Virus record (IMG/VR): IMGVR_UViG_3300010397_000044
Coordinates: 1 to 64,000 of that record
Origin: a virus
Length of the DNA: 64,000 nucleotides
Reading direction: 5' to 3' (one strand)
In this document: positions 58,568 to 63,943 of the stretch, piece after piece
Layout: every line of letters starts with the position of its first letter
Position numbering within the stretch: the stretch's first letter is position 1
The notes under the pieces: model-generated
Seen by the model: the letters and a program-made list of their open reading frames with translations, nothing else
Told to the model about the DNA's origin: nothing
The model's database searches: none
Program-made: the position numbers and the translations under genes

Positions 58568-58991
58568 TAAGAGGCGTGTAATATGGATCGTGGCGCTCTT
58601 ATTGATCTCGATAGAGATTACTGAAATTCCTACGTACCTTAGCTACTGGCGGCCTGAGGTAATGAAGAACGAAGTGGATTGGTTTTGGCTCAGTTCATTT
58701 CACTACAAAATGGCCGAATACTGGTATTGGAAAGAAACGGCTTGCGGATTGGCTTGGATTATACGAATGATCGCATTTACTAAGACGGCAGTACAATATA
58801 GTACCACCGTCTTTTTGGCGTCTCTTCTTATATTGGGGCACATGATATTCAACTTGATAGCTTTTTGGGTAAATTACAATGCGTGTGCGTGGGTGTATGA
58901 ATTCATGATATTGTTTATTTACATCGTTGGGAGATCGTTAGTGAGACCATTCAAGCCAGATGCTTTTTGTAAAGTAAAGTCATTGTTCTGA
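58491..58991 (+). CDS. Multi-span membrane protein
   Basis: A 166-residue protein with a basic, His-rich start (RHHPSHHRRDTNKRR) and hydrophobic segments near residues 30-45, 82-93, 100-120 and 130-148. Several Trp-rich stretches (FWLSSFHYKMAEYWYWKETA) lie between them. The true start is unclear because the first 25 residues overlap the Pro-rich frame at 58430. A start near 58578-58590 is possible but has no ATG. The cluster position suggests envelope function. Confidence 0.5.
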   Translation: MMELLRKMKEVIQIRHHPSHHRRDTNKRRVIWIVALLLISIEITEIPTYLSYWRPEVMKNEVDWFWLSSFHYKMAEYWYWKETACGLAWIIRMIAFTKTAVQYSTTVFLASLLILGHMIFNLIAFWVNYNACAWVYEFMILFIYIVGRSLVRPFKPDAFCKVKSLF

Positions 58992-59032
58992 CACGTTGGG
59001 AAAACTATATTACTTCATTTAAACACTTAGTT

Positions 59033-59170
59033 ATGTTGTATTACATTGGGGGATTGATTATAGTATTCGGGGTTGGATTTTTTATAGGCGCAAATAACCC
59101 TCCGCGCCAAATCTTGCAAAAATTATTGAACAAGCACAAAGATTCCATTGATAAAATAATGAAAAGCTAA
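59033..59170 (+). CDS. Single-span membrane microprotein
   Basis: A 45-residue protein: MLYYIGGLIIVFGVGFFIGA as membrane helix and a basic tail (LLNKHKDSIDKIMKS). The stop and the next start share one base (TAATG), so it is coupled to the endolysin gene. It may be a small holin or regulator of lysis. Confidence 0.5.
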   Translation: MLYYIGGLIIVFGVGFFIGANNPPRQILQKLLNKHKDSIDKIMKS

Positions 59171-59634
59171 TGGACGAAAGATCATTAAAGGAACTTAATA
59201 CACTCCATCCTAAATTTAGGCAATCAGCTATAGATGCATGGACAGAGGCCCAAGCCGCAATGCCAGACAATGTGAAGATTGTAGTAACTCAAGGATTGAG
59301 AACATTTGAGGAAAGCGATAAGTTATACGCTCAAGGAAGAACAGCGCCGGGGCCAAAAGTTACTAATTCCGCTGCTGGGCAATCTTACCATAATTATGGG
59401 CTGGCCTTCGATTTTTCAATGATAACCAATGGAAAAACAGATTGGGTGCTTGGGCCTAATTGGATGAAAGTAGTTGAAATCATGAAAAAGCATGGAATGG
59501 CGTGGGGTGGTGATTTCAAATCAATAGTTGATAATCCACACTTTGAAAATCGGTTTGGCTTTAATTGGCGACAATTGCTGGCTAAACACAAAGCGGGAGA
59601 CTTTATCACCGGCACACAATACGTTAATATTTAA
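59170..59634 (+). CDS. M15 endolysin (L-alanyl-D-glutamate peptidase type)
   Basis: A 154-residue peptidase of the LAS/VanY type. QSYHNYGLAFDFSM carries the zinc ligands His74 and Asp81, AWGGDFKS gives the WGGDF motif with the catalytic acid region, and DNPHFENRF holds the third ligand His124. FEESDKLYAQGRTAPG matches the substrate-binding 'qa.LyaqGRt.pG' segment of T5- and Ply-type endolysins. No signal peptide, so export needs the membrane proteins upstream. The length is that of single-domain lysins. Confidence 0.9.
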   Translation: MDERSLKELNTLHPKFRQSAIDAWTEAQAAMPDNVKIVVTQGLRTFEESDKLYAQGRTAPGPKVTNSAAGQSYHNYGLAFDFSMITNGKTDWVLGPNWMKVVEIMKKHGMAWGGDFKSIVDNPHFENRFGFNWRQLLAKHKAGDFITGTQYVNI

Positions 59635-59668
59635 TACTGTTCATAGGGATACAAAAGGGTTATTGAAA

Positions 59669-59704
59669 AGGCCGTAGTCTATTTAGATTATGGCCTCATT
59701 TTTT
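59669..59704 (+). terminator. Rho-independent terminator after the endolysin gene
   Basis: Twelve-base stem AGGCCGTAGTCT / AGATTATGGCCT (two G-U pairs) with loop ATTT, followed by CATTTTTT. It closes the lysis operon. Confidence 0.85.
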
Positions 59705-59754
59705 AGGGGGAAGTGGGTAATTATGGGATTTGGTGGAAGTTTTCTGAAAATAAA

Positions 59755-59787
59755 TTTGGAAAAAGGGAAAAGAATATTGTACCTTAG
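59755..59787 (+). promoter_or_regulatory. Candidate near-leaderless promoter
   Basis: TTTGGAAA starting 59755, a 21-bp spacer after TTTG, and TACCTTAG at 59780-59787, four bases before the ATG at 59792. Same layout as at 345-381. The transcription start would fall at or very close to the ATG. Confidence 0.5.
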
Positions 59788-59791
59788 ATTC

Positions 59792-59950
59792 ATGAAAGGG
59801 AAAGAGAAATTAAAGTCGGTCAAAATAAGCGAATCGGTTCACGAGTCCCTAAAGAATCAGGCTATATATGAAAAAACCACTGTAACAAAAATTGCAGATC
59901 GCATATTGTCACATAATCTTGAAAATATAAAATTAGTGCGCAAAAATTAA
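59792..59950 (+). CDS. Ribbon-helix-helix-like protein
   Basis: A 52-residue protein: strand LKSVKISES, helix VHESLKNQAIYEKT, helix TVTKIADRILSHNLENIKL. Same outline as the proteins at 6968 and 25688. A longer frame starts at 59690, but the promoter lies inside it and the RHH unit begins at 59792. Likely a small DNA-binding regulator of the accessory end. Confidence 0.55.
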   Translation: MKGKEKLKSVKISESVHESLKNQAIYEKTTVTKIADRILSHNLENIKLVRKN

Positions 59951-59957
59951 TCGCATC

Positions 59958-60323
59958 ATGGACTACAAAACCGTCTACGACAAGATTATACAAACTTATT
60001 ATAGAGATGAAATAAAGCCAATGGACCCGGAATTCTGTTTTTGTGGAACGATAGCCGATGGGGCTGGATGGTATGTTGGTGATGTGAATTATTCATTAAA
60101 TGAATACGAACAAATGGAGCACGCTCTTTTCGTCGGTATCAAGGAAATCGATGGGCGGTATTGGAGCGTCCGAGACGAATTAGAGAACTACCCAAATATG
60201 ACGGAGAGTGGAATATTTAATGGTATGGTTAAAGCACTGGAAGTGTTGAGGGGAATACACATATCAAGAGGAGAGAAGATAGATGAGGAGGTGACGTTTA
60301 AGAAAAGAGAATTACAATTGTAG
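59958..60323 (+). CDS. Hypothetical protein
   Basis: A 121-residue protein with a Cys pair (EFCFCGTIADGAGWYVGD) and an acidic, Tyr-rich body (DVNYSLNEYEQMEHALFVGI), ending charged. Proteins with 'FCGTIADGxGWY' occur as small Bacteroidota phage proteins of unknown role. Possibly metal-binding, but only two Cys are present. Confidence 0.5.
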   Translation: MDYKTVYDKIIQTYYRDEIKPMDPEFCFCGTIADGAGWYVGDVNYSLNEYEQMEHALFVGIKEIDGRYWSVRDELENYPNMTESGIFNGMVKALEVLRGIHISRGEKIDEEVTFKKRELQL

Positions 60324-60326
60324 GGT

Positions 60327-60659
60327 ATGAAAAGAAGTATAGCATTAGCAATCTTTGTTTTTGGTGTATTTTCGACTTATTCCCAAGAAATAAGAAAGAA
60401 GTATATACTTCCGGGCCATTATAAAAGTCAAGGGGAGTATTACAGAACAATAGTATATTGTGACAGAAGGGATACGGTGCAGGTTAAAATATTCTATACA
60501 AATGGCGATGTTGAAGAGGGGTACAAAGAAGTGTGTAAAATGAAGGGGCGTATCTATGATGGGAAGAATATCCTCGACGCATGGAAAAGAGGATGGATAT
60601 TCTATGATAAGTATGGAAGAAAAGTCACACAGAAAGTAAAATGTTATCAGCTTATTTAA
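60327..60659 (+). CDS. Exported hypothetical protein
   Basis: A 110-residue protein with a signal peptide (MKRSIALAIFVFGVFSTYSQ, cut before Gln) and a basic, Tyr-rich beta body (KIFYTNGDVEEGYKEVCKMK). Its ATG is three bases after the previous stop. It resembles the exported protein at 1806 in layout. The function is unknown, probably periplasmic. Confidence 0.55.
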   Translation: MKRSIALAIFVFGVFSTYSQEIRKKYILPGHYKSQGEYYRTIVYCDRRDTVQVKIFYTNGDVEEGYKEVCKMKGRIYDGKNILDAWKRGWIFYDKYGRKVTQKVKCYQLI

Positions 60660-60816
60660 GCTAATTGCAATAAGGAGGAGATTAGGATGATTAAGACGCA
60701 AATCTTGTGTTACTCAAGACCCTTTTTGACCGAATTATTGCAAAACTCATTCATATGGCAACGCAATCGTTAAACGCCGGATTTATTCTTATTTCTGGCC
60801 ATTTTTTAAAGTTCTT

Positions 60817-61060
60817 TATTGGCTGTAATAGGCCGTCAAATATTTGCAAATGGTAACGTTAGGGGACGAGGCATCGAAACCTTTCGCAAAATTGTATGCT
60901 GCCCGTGGTCGAGGCCAACGGGATGGAGCTGGCTCTCGGAGGCGAATACAAACAATGTTGGCTGTAATAGTAGGATGAGGCCCCGCGAGGTAAACCTTCA
61001 CTGCGATTTTAAAACTGTGGCCCTGTATTACATTATGGTAAATCAGTTCTACAGCCAATA
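60817..61060 (+). ncRNA. Stem-closed structured RNA candidate
   Basis: The 157 bases before it (60660-60816) hold no gene. This domain is bounded by a perfect 11-base stem, TATTGGCTGTA at 60817-60827 pairing with TACAGCCAATA at 61050-61060. The interior is visibly richer in G and C than its surroundings and holds a CCCGT / ACGGG hairpin (60902-60906, 60918-60922) and a CGAA / TTCG hairpin near 60880. A second copy of TTGGCTGTAATAG (60958-60970, identical to 60819-60831) could replace the outer strand, so the RNA may switch folds. Overlapping frames of 80-89 codons on both strands need non-ATG starts and look random. Transcription is inferred. Confidence 0.5.
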
Positions 61061-61102
61061 TTGTTATTTGCTTTCAAAATGTTTTTAATTCCGTACTTTA
61101 TT

Positions 61103-61176
61103 TGGAGGTCGGAGGGTTGATCTCCTCATTGGCAAGCGGGGTAATAGCCGTACTGGTTCGATTCCAGCACCTCCAC
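61103..61176 (+). tRNA. tRNA-like element, anticodon not assignable
   Basis: TGGAGGT (61103-61109) pairs perfectly with ACCTCCA (61169-61175), giving a seven-base acceptor stem. The T-arm is canonical: CTGG, TTCGATT, CCAG (61153-61167). A GAGG / CCTC stem fits the D-arm position. The length (74) is normal. However the anticodon region (61129-61145) forms no five-base stem and has no U before a triplet, and the base at position 8 is C. CCA is not encoded. A weak promoter-like TACTTTAT ends two bases before it, and a terminator follows at 61197. It may be a decayed tRNA or a tRNA mimic. Confidence 0.45.
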
Positions 61177-61196
61177 AAATCTTTATGTGGCCTACA

Positions 61197-61222
61197 CCGG
61201 GGATAGGCTCCCGGATTTTTTT
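61197..61222 (+). terminator. Rho-independent terminator
   Basis: Stem CCGGG(G)A / TCCCGG with a one-base bulge and loop TAGGC, followed by TTTTTTT. It lies 21 bases after the tRNA-like element and before the gene at 61242, so it would end the non-coding transcript. Confidence 0.75.
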
Positions 61223-61241
61223 ACGCTAAAATCCTAAAGCC

Positions 61242-61424
61242 ATGCATACATTATACCATATTGGTGCTGTATTAATAGTTATAGCAACCGGCTTATTTCT
61301 AATGGGGAAGTTCAGTGTAAAGAAAGACCCAACAGAAGAAGAAGCTAAAGTCATTCAATTGGATGAACACGAATCTAAAATAGGAGGAGATTATCCGCCT
61401 TTAAAAAAGGCACAAAATAACTAG
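61242..61424 (+). CDS. Small membrane protein
   Basis: A 60-residue protein with one N-terminal membrane helix (YHIGAVLIVIATGLFLMGKF) and an acidic-then-basic tail (DPTEEEAKVIQLDEHESKIG). It is flanked by terminators at 61197 and 61455, so it is a single-gene unit. The function is unknown. Confidence 0.5.
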   Translation: MHTLYHIGAVLIVIATGLFLMGKFSVKKDPTEEEAKVIQLDEHESKIGGDYPPLKKAQNN

Positions 61425-61454
61425 CTAAGTAGGACGGTTGTTTTTTAAAGGGTC

Positions 61455-61488
61455 GGGAGCCGTTATTAATCCGGCGGCTCCCATTTTT
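61455..61488 (+). terminator. Rho-independent terminator
   Basis: Stem GGGAGCCG / CGGCTCCC (61455-61462 with 61475-61482) and TTTTT at 61484-61488. It ends the transcript of the small membrane gene. The 191 bases from 61425 to 61615 hold only this hairpin and the next. Confidence 0.8.
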
Positions 61489-61551
61489 AAACAATCCCCT
61501 TAAAGAGTCTAATAGGATAAGGTAAAATGGTCAATGGCTTTTGATTAGCGC

Positions 61552-61584
61552 GGGGGGAGGGAATGGACGCCTTCCCCCTTATTT
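61552..61584 (+). terminator. Second GC-rich hairpin before 61616
   Basis: Nine-base stem GGGGGGAGG / CCTTCCCCC (one G-U pair) with a nine-base loop, followed by TTATTT. The T-run is weak, so it may be a terminator or a 5' leader structure of the gene at 61616. Confidence 0.5.
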
Positions 61585-61615
61585 AATACGCAATAACTTT
61601 AAAAATTACTAGTCA

Positions 61616-61969
61616 ATGAAGAAAATATTTTTTACTATCTCAGTAGCGCTTATTTCGATGGCATCCAAGGCTCAGGTATATGTCCAGTTCGTGAATACCA
61701 CTTCTAAAAGAATAGTAGTGGATTTACACCTGAAGGGGGTAAAAGACACTATTCAGCCTGCTGAATCTGGTAAAAGGTTAGGCCCGTTTCGATTAATAAA
61801 GGAGAAAGAAGAGCTTTTAATTAACGACGCCTTCCCCTACAATCCGGATGTATCAAAGGATGGAGCCTATTATACCTCGGGAACATTTGTCATGCTTATC
61901 AAATGGTACCCCAAACATGGATTTATAGCCGATCTTATTAGAGTGTCGAACCAATCTCGCATGGAATAA
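61616..61969 (+). CDS. Exported hypothetical protein
   Basis: A 117-residue protein with a signal peptide (MKKIFFTISVALISMASKAQ, cut before Gln) and a beta-rich mature part (YVQFVNTTSKRIVVDLHLKG). It ends with a basic segment. No family recognised. Likely periplasmic or surface. Confidence 0.55.
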   Translation: MKKIFFTISVALISMASKAQVYVQFVNTTSKRIVVDLHLKGVKDTIQPAESGKRLGPFRLIKEKEELLINDAFPYNPDVSKDGAYYTSGTFVMLIKWYPKHGFIADLIRVSNQSRME

Positions 61970-62002
61970 ATTTTATAACTTTTCAATAAAACCCCCTAAT
62001 GT

Positions 62003-62113
62003 ATGAAAAAGGTATTTTTTTGGATTTGTATCGTTGCTATGCTAGCTATTAGCGCTTGTGCCAGCTCCAAATCTGGATGCTATATGAGCCGAAATTTCAG
62101 TGGTACGCACTAA
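62003..62113 (+). CDS. Small lipoprotein
   Basis: A 36-residue protein, MKKVFFWICIVAMLAISACA then SSKSGCYMSRNFSGTH. ISAC is a lipobox with Cys19 as the acylated residue. Tiny lipoproteins of this 'ASSK.GC....F.G' type are frequent in Bacteroidota. A possible partner of the spanin-like protein or an exclusion factor, neither shown by the sequence. Confidence 0.55.
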   Translation: MKKVFFWICIVAMLAISACASSKSGCYMSRNFSGTH

Positions 62114-62167
62114 ACTTATTGCCCCCTTCCTTAACAGATGTGGGGCCTTTGGTTATGGACTACGCGC

Positions 62168-62195
62168 GTCCTGGTATTCTTGCCGGGACTTTTTT
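62168..62195 (+). terminator. Rho-independent terminator
   Basis: Stem GTCCTGG / CCGGGAC (one G-U pair) with loop TATTCTTG, followed by TTTTTT. The same loop is used at 62572-62604. It ends the lipoprotein unit. Confidence 0.8.
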
Positions 62196-62215
62196 AACAG
62201 TTAAAGTATAATATA

Positions 62216-62467
62216 ATGAATGCTCAATCAATTAAAGAAATAGTCACAGAAGGAGAATTAGATGCCGTATGGGGAAGTGCAGACTTTGGGTCGCTTTCAA
62301 AACGAGAGGTGATCTACGATGGACTTTTACATTGCTTAGGTGGGTATAGGACTGGGCATACTTTGAAAGAAATATTAATCCAACTAGGCCTTGTTTATGC
62401 CAATAAATGGGACTTGACTAAAAAAGGTCGTGAATATTTGTATTTGGCTATTACAACCAGATTATGA
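62216..62467 (+). CDS. Hypothetical protein
   Basis: An 83-residue protein, mostly helical (QSIKEIVTEGELDAVWGSAD ... REVIYDGLLHCLGGYRTGHT). The GGYRTGHTLKEILIQLGL segment ('G.rtG.T....L..LGL') resembles small phage proteins of unknown function with a helical winged-helix-like outline. Its stop overlaps the next start. Confidence 0.5.
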   Translation: MNAQSIKEIVTEGELDAVWGSADFGSLSKREVIYDGLLHCLGGYRTGHTLKEILIQLGLVYANKWDLTKKGREYLYLAITTRL

Positions 62468-62547
62468 TCGATAAGCCTACATCTCCTTTTCCTCAAATAA
62501 GAGGTCTTATAATACTTGGATTTATTTTATATTTGTTATTTGCATAA
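62464..62547 (+). CDS. Single-span membrane microprotein
   Basis: A 27-residue frame, MIDKPTSPFPQIRG followed by LIILGFILYLLFA. It overlaps the previous stop by four bases (ATGA) and is followed by a terminator. One membrane span is likely. The size limits confidence. Confidence 0.4.
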   Translation: MIDKPTSPFPQIRGLIILGFILYLLFA

Positions 62548-62571
62548 TGATTCAACAGTTAGTTTTTGGGT

Positions 62572-62604
62572 AATCCCGGCTATTCTTGGCTGGGATTCTT
62601 TTTT
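62572..62604 (+). terminator. Rho-independent terminator
   Basis: Nine-base stem AATCCCGGC / GCTGGGATT with loop TATTCTTG and CTTTTTT after it. It closes the last plus-strand unit of the window. Confidence 0.8.
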
Positions 62605-62613
62605 AAATGAATA

Positions 62614-62643
62614 AAGGGAGCCGATATAATATCGAACTCCCTT
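62614..62643 (-). terminator. Long palindromic terminator of the minus-strand genes
   Basis: AAGGGAG / CTCCCTT (62614-62620 with 62637-62643) with an inner CGATAT / ATATCG stem at 62622-62634. On the minus strand it follows the stop of the gene at 62675 and is followed by TTTATTCATTT. It could act in both directions. Confidence 0.6.
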
Positions 62644-62674
62644 AGTGAGTACGCTAGTACCTCCTTATGAAACA

Positions 62675-62845
62675 TTATTTATGCGTCAAACAATAGACAA
62701 CCACTAGCAACACCAATACAACCAATCCTAAAGCACACATAGCAAGAATAAATAGCTTCTGTATGCTCCTTCTAGTCGTCTCCATGTCTGATAAGCCTTT
62801 TTCAAATTCCTTTTTAGAAGGCCAATATTGAATTTCCTTTCTCAT
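62675..62845 (-). CDS. Small membrane protein
   Basis: A 56-residue protein: MRKEIQYWPSKKEFEKGLSD, a polar stretch, then a C-terminal membrane helix (LFILAMCALGLVVLVLLVVV). The ATG at 62845 follows the previous stop by one base. A longer frame starting at 62893 is less likely. Tail-anchored layout. Unknown role. Confidence 0.5.
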   Translation of the reverse strand: MRKEIQYWPSKKEFEKGLSDMETTRRSIQKLFILAMCALGLVVLVLLVVVYCLTHK

Positions 62846-62846
62846 A

Positions 62847-63041
62847 TTAATCAATTTCAATTGGTTCCACACGAGTATCAAATAACTCCTCATCCAATAC
62901 TACTGACTCTGCTGATTCCATTGTAAGAAAGGTGTGAGCCTTGGATAGATCATCTGTCCAACCCCAATCCCCCCAATATAAAAAGGTAGTCGCTAATGGT
63001 TCTTTTTGAGGGGAAACAATGCAATATAGGGTATGTAACAT
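62847..63041 (-). CDS. Hypothetical small protein
   Basis: A 64-residue acidic protein (MLHTLYCIVSPQKEPLATTF ... FLYWGDWGWTDDLSKAHTFL). The start 'LYCIVSP' and 'W.dD...A..F.t...A' layout is shared by small phage proteins of unknown function. It lies in a minus-strand run with short spacers. Confidence 0.5.
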   Translation of the reverse strand: MLHTLYCIVSPQKEPLATTFLYWGDWGWTDDLSKAHTFLTMESAESVVLDEELFDTRVEPIEID

Positions 63042-63050
63042 AAGATAGAA

Positions 63051-63242
63051 TTATAATTCATTAAATTTGTCAATAGCTGCGGTAGGACTATTGGTAATCA
63101 ATTTTACCACTCCTTCGTATGACACCTCAAAATTACCAGCCCCCGTGAAATATAGTCTTCTTTTGCCATCGCTGGCGTACAATAATTTAGATTCATTAAG
63201 CCATTGGAGCAGGTCTATGATGTCTAATTCTAATCGTTTCAT
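63051..63242 (-). CDS. Hypothetical small protein
   Basis: A 63-residue protein (MKRLELDIIDLLQWLNESKL ... RRLYFTGAGNFEVSYEGVVK). Its start overlaps the stop of the upstream gene by four bases. Helix then beta hairpin then helix is expected. No family recognised. Confidence 0.5.
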   Translation of the reverse strand: MKRLELDIIDLLQWLNESKLLYASDGKRRLYFTGAGNFEVSYEGVVKLITNSPTAAIDKFNEL

Positions 63243-63496
63243 TTGTGGTGATTTTCTTTATTTGCTTCTTCTAAAATTGACATTGCAAAAGATAATGATT
63301 TAGCGGCTATCTGTTGACCTGTATGAGAGTGGTAGATTGGATTAGAAACCATTCCTTGACCGATCATAAGAGCGGCATATTCAAGTTTAGTAAAGCCTTC
63401 AGCCCCCTCTACCATTTGTCCAGCCGCAAAAGGTTTATTGTCAATTGGGTGGAGTATGATTTGCTGTGCGAAGGCCGGTGATTTTAAGTTATCCAT
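63239..63496 (-). CDS. Hypothetical protein
   Basis: An 85-residue protein with 'MVEGAEGFTKLEYAALMIGQ' and 'AAKSLSFAMSILEEANKENH' segments. The 'gftk.EyaA..I.qgl..' pattern occurs in small phage proteins of unknown role. It is coupled to the downstream gene by overlap. Confidence 0.55.
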   Translation of the reverse strand: MDNLKSPAFAQQIILHPIDNKPFAAGQMVEGAEGFTKLEYAALMIGQGMVSNPIYHSHTGQQIAAKSLSFAMSILEEANKENHHK

Positions 63497-63500
63497 TTAT

Positions 63501-63635
63501 TTACTTTTTAGTTAAATGAATTAATGATACCGGTGCTCCAATAGATTCATGATAAAATCCTATGTATAGAGTATGATCCTTTATTTGCCCGTGAATTTGT
63601 CTCCGTCTTTTGCCAGCGGCATTTCTTCCGGCCAA
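63501..63635 (-). CDS. TTG-start microprotein
   Basis: A 44-residue frame read from TTG: AGRNAAGKRRRQIHGQIKDH, then TLYIGFYHESIGAPVSLIHL. It overlaps the 3' end of the exported-protein gene at 63581 by 55 bases in another frame and ends four bases before the start of the next. The composition looks coding and the gap would otherwise be empty, but there is no ATG start. Confidence 0.4.
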   Translation of the reverse strand: MAGRNAAGKRRRQIHGQIKDHTLYIGFYHESIGAPVSLIHLTKK

Positions 63636-63757
63636 TCGATAGCTTCAACATTACATGACGGTGCTAATCTGTCTATCTCTTTACTCATTACATGCTGGTT
63701 ATAAAAAGATAAGCCTAGCATAAGGAATAAAACGGCGATTAAAAGGTTCTTTTTCAT
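63581..63757 (-). CDS. Small membrane-anchored or exported protein
   Basis: A 58-residue protein: MKKNLLIAVLFLMLGLSFYN as signal anchor, then a polar part with one Cys (RLAPSCNVEAIDWPEEMPLA). No lipobox. It may be periplasmic with an N-terminal anchor. Unknown role. Confidence 0.5.
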   Translation of the reverse strand: MKKNLLIAVLFLMLGLSFYNQHVMSKEIDRLAPSCNVEAIDWPEEMPLAKDGDKFTGK

Positions 63758-63763
63758 AAGAGG

Positions 63764-63943
63764 TTATTTAAACACTTTGATATCTTTACCTAATTCACAT
63801 CCATTGGGGCATTTATAATGCCTTTCGGTTTTCACAATTAGGACCTTATACGATATTGTAGTCGTATTGCCTTCTTTCTTTCTGGCTGGCGAAAGTCTTT
63901 GTGATTTAAGATACATCCCGCAGTGACACATATATTTTGCCAT
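63764..63943 (-). CDS. Small zinc-ribbon protein
   Basis: A 59-residue protein starting MAKYMCHCGMYLKSQ, with a second knuckle YKCPNGCELG near residue 45. Two CxC/CxxxC pairs would bind one zinc. The frame extends to 63967, but the ATG at 63943 is just before the first Cys and gives a natural zinc-ribbon size. It is the last complete gene before the right edge. 63968-64000 holds only AT-rich sequence, probably its promoter. Confidence 0.55.
   Translation of the reverse strand: MAKYMCHCGMYLKSQRLSPARKKEGNTTTISYKVLIVKTERHYKCPNGCELGKDIKVFK

Noticed and set aside
59690-59791. N-terminal extension of the RHH protein from 59690
   Set aside because: It would contain the candidate promoter and part of the terminator flank. 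The RHH unit starts naturally at 59792.
60961-61000. Hammerhead-ribozyme-like string (GGATGAGGCCCCGCGAGG)
   Set aside because: The core CTGANGA and GAAA elements are not both present and the flanking stems I and III cannot be formed.
60816-61088. Frames of 80 and 89 codons on both strands in the structured region
   Set aside because: They require TTG-type starts, have random composition with many Cys/Trp/Arg, and coincide with base-paired non-coding structure.
61150-61176. attP site from a tRNA 3' end
   Set aside because: The 5' acceptor strand is also present, and no integrase or excisionase gene is seen in the window. Kept only as an alternative to test.
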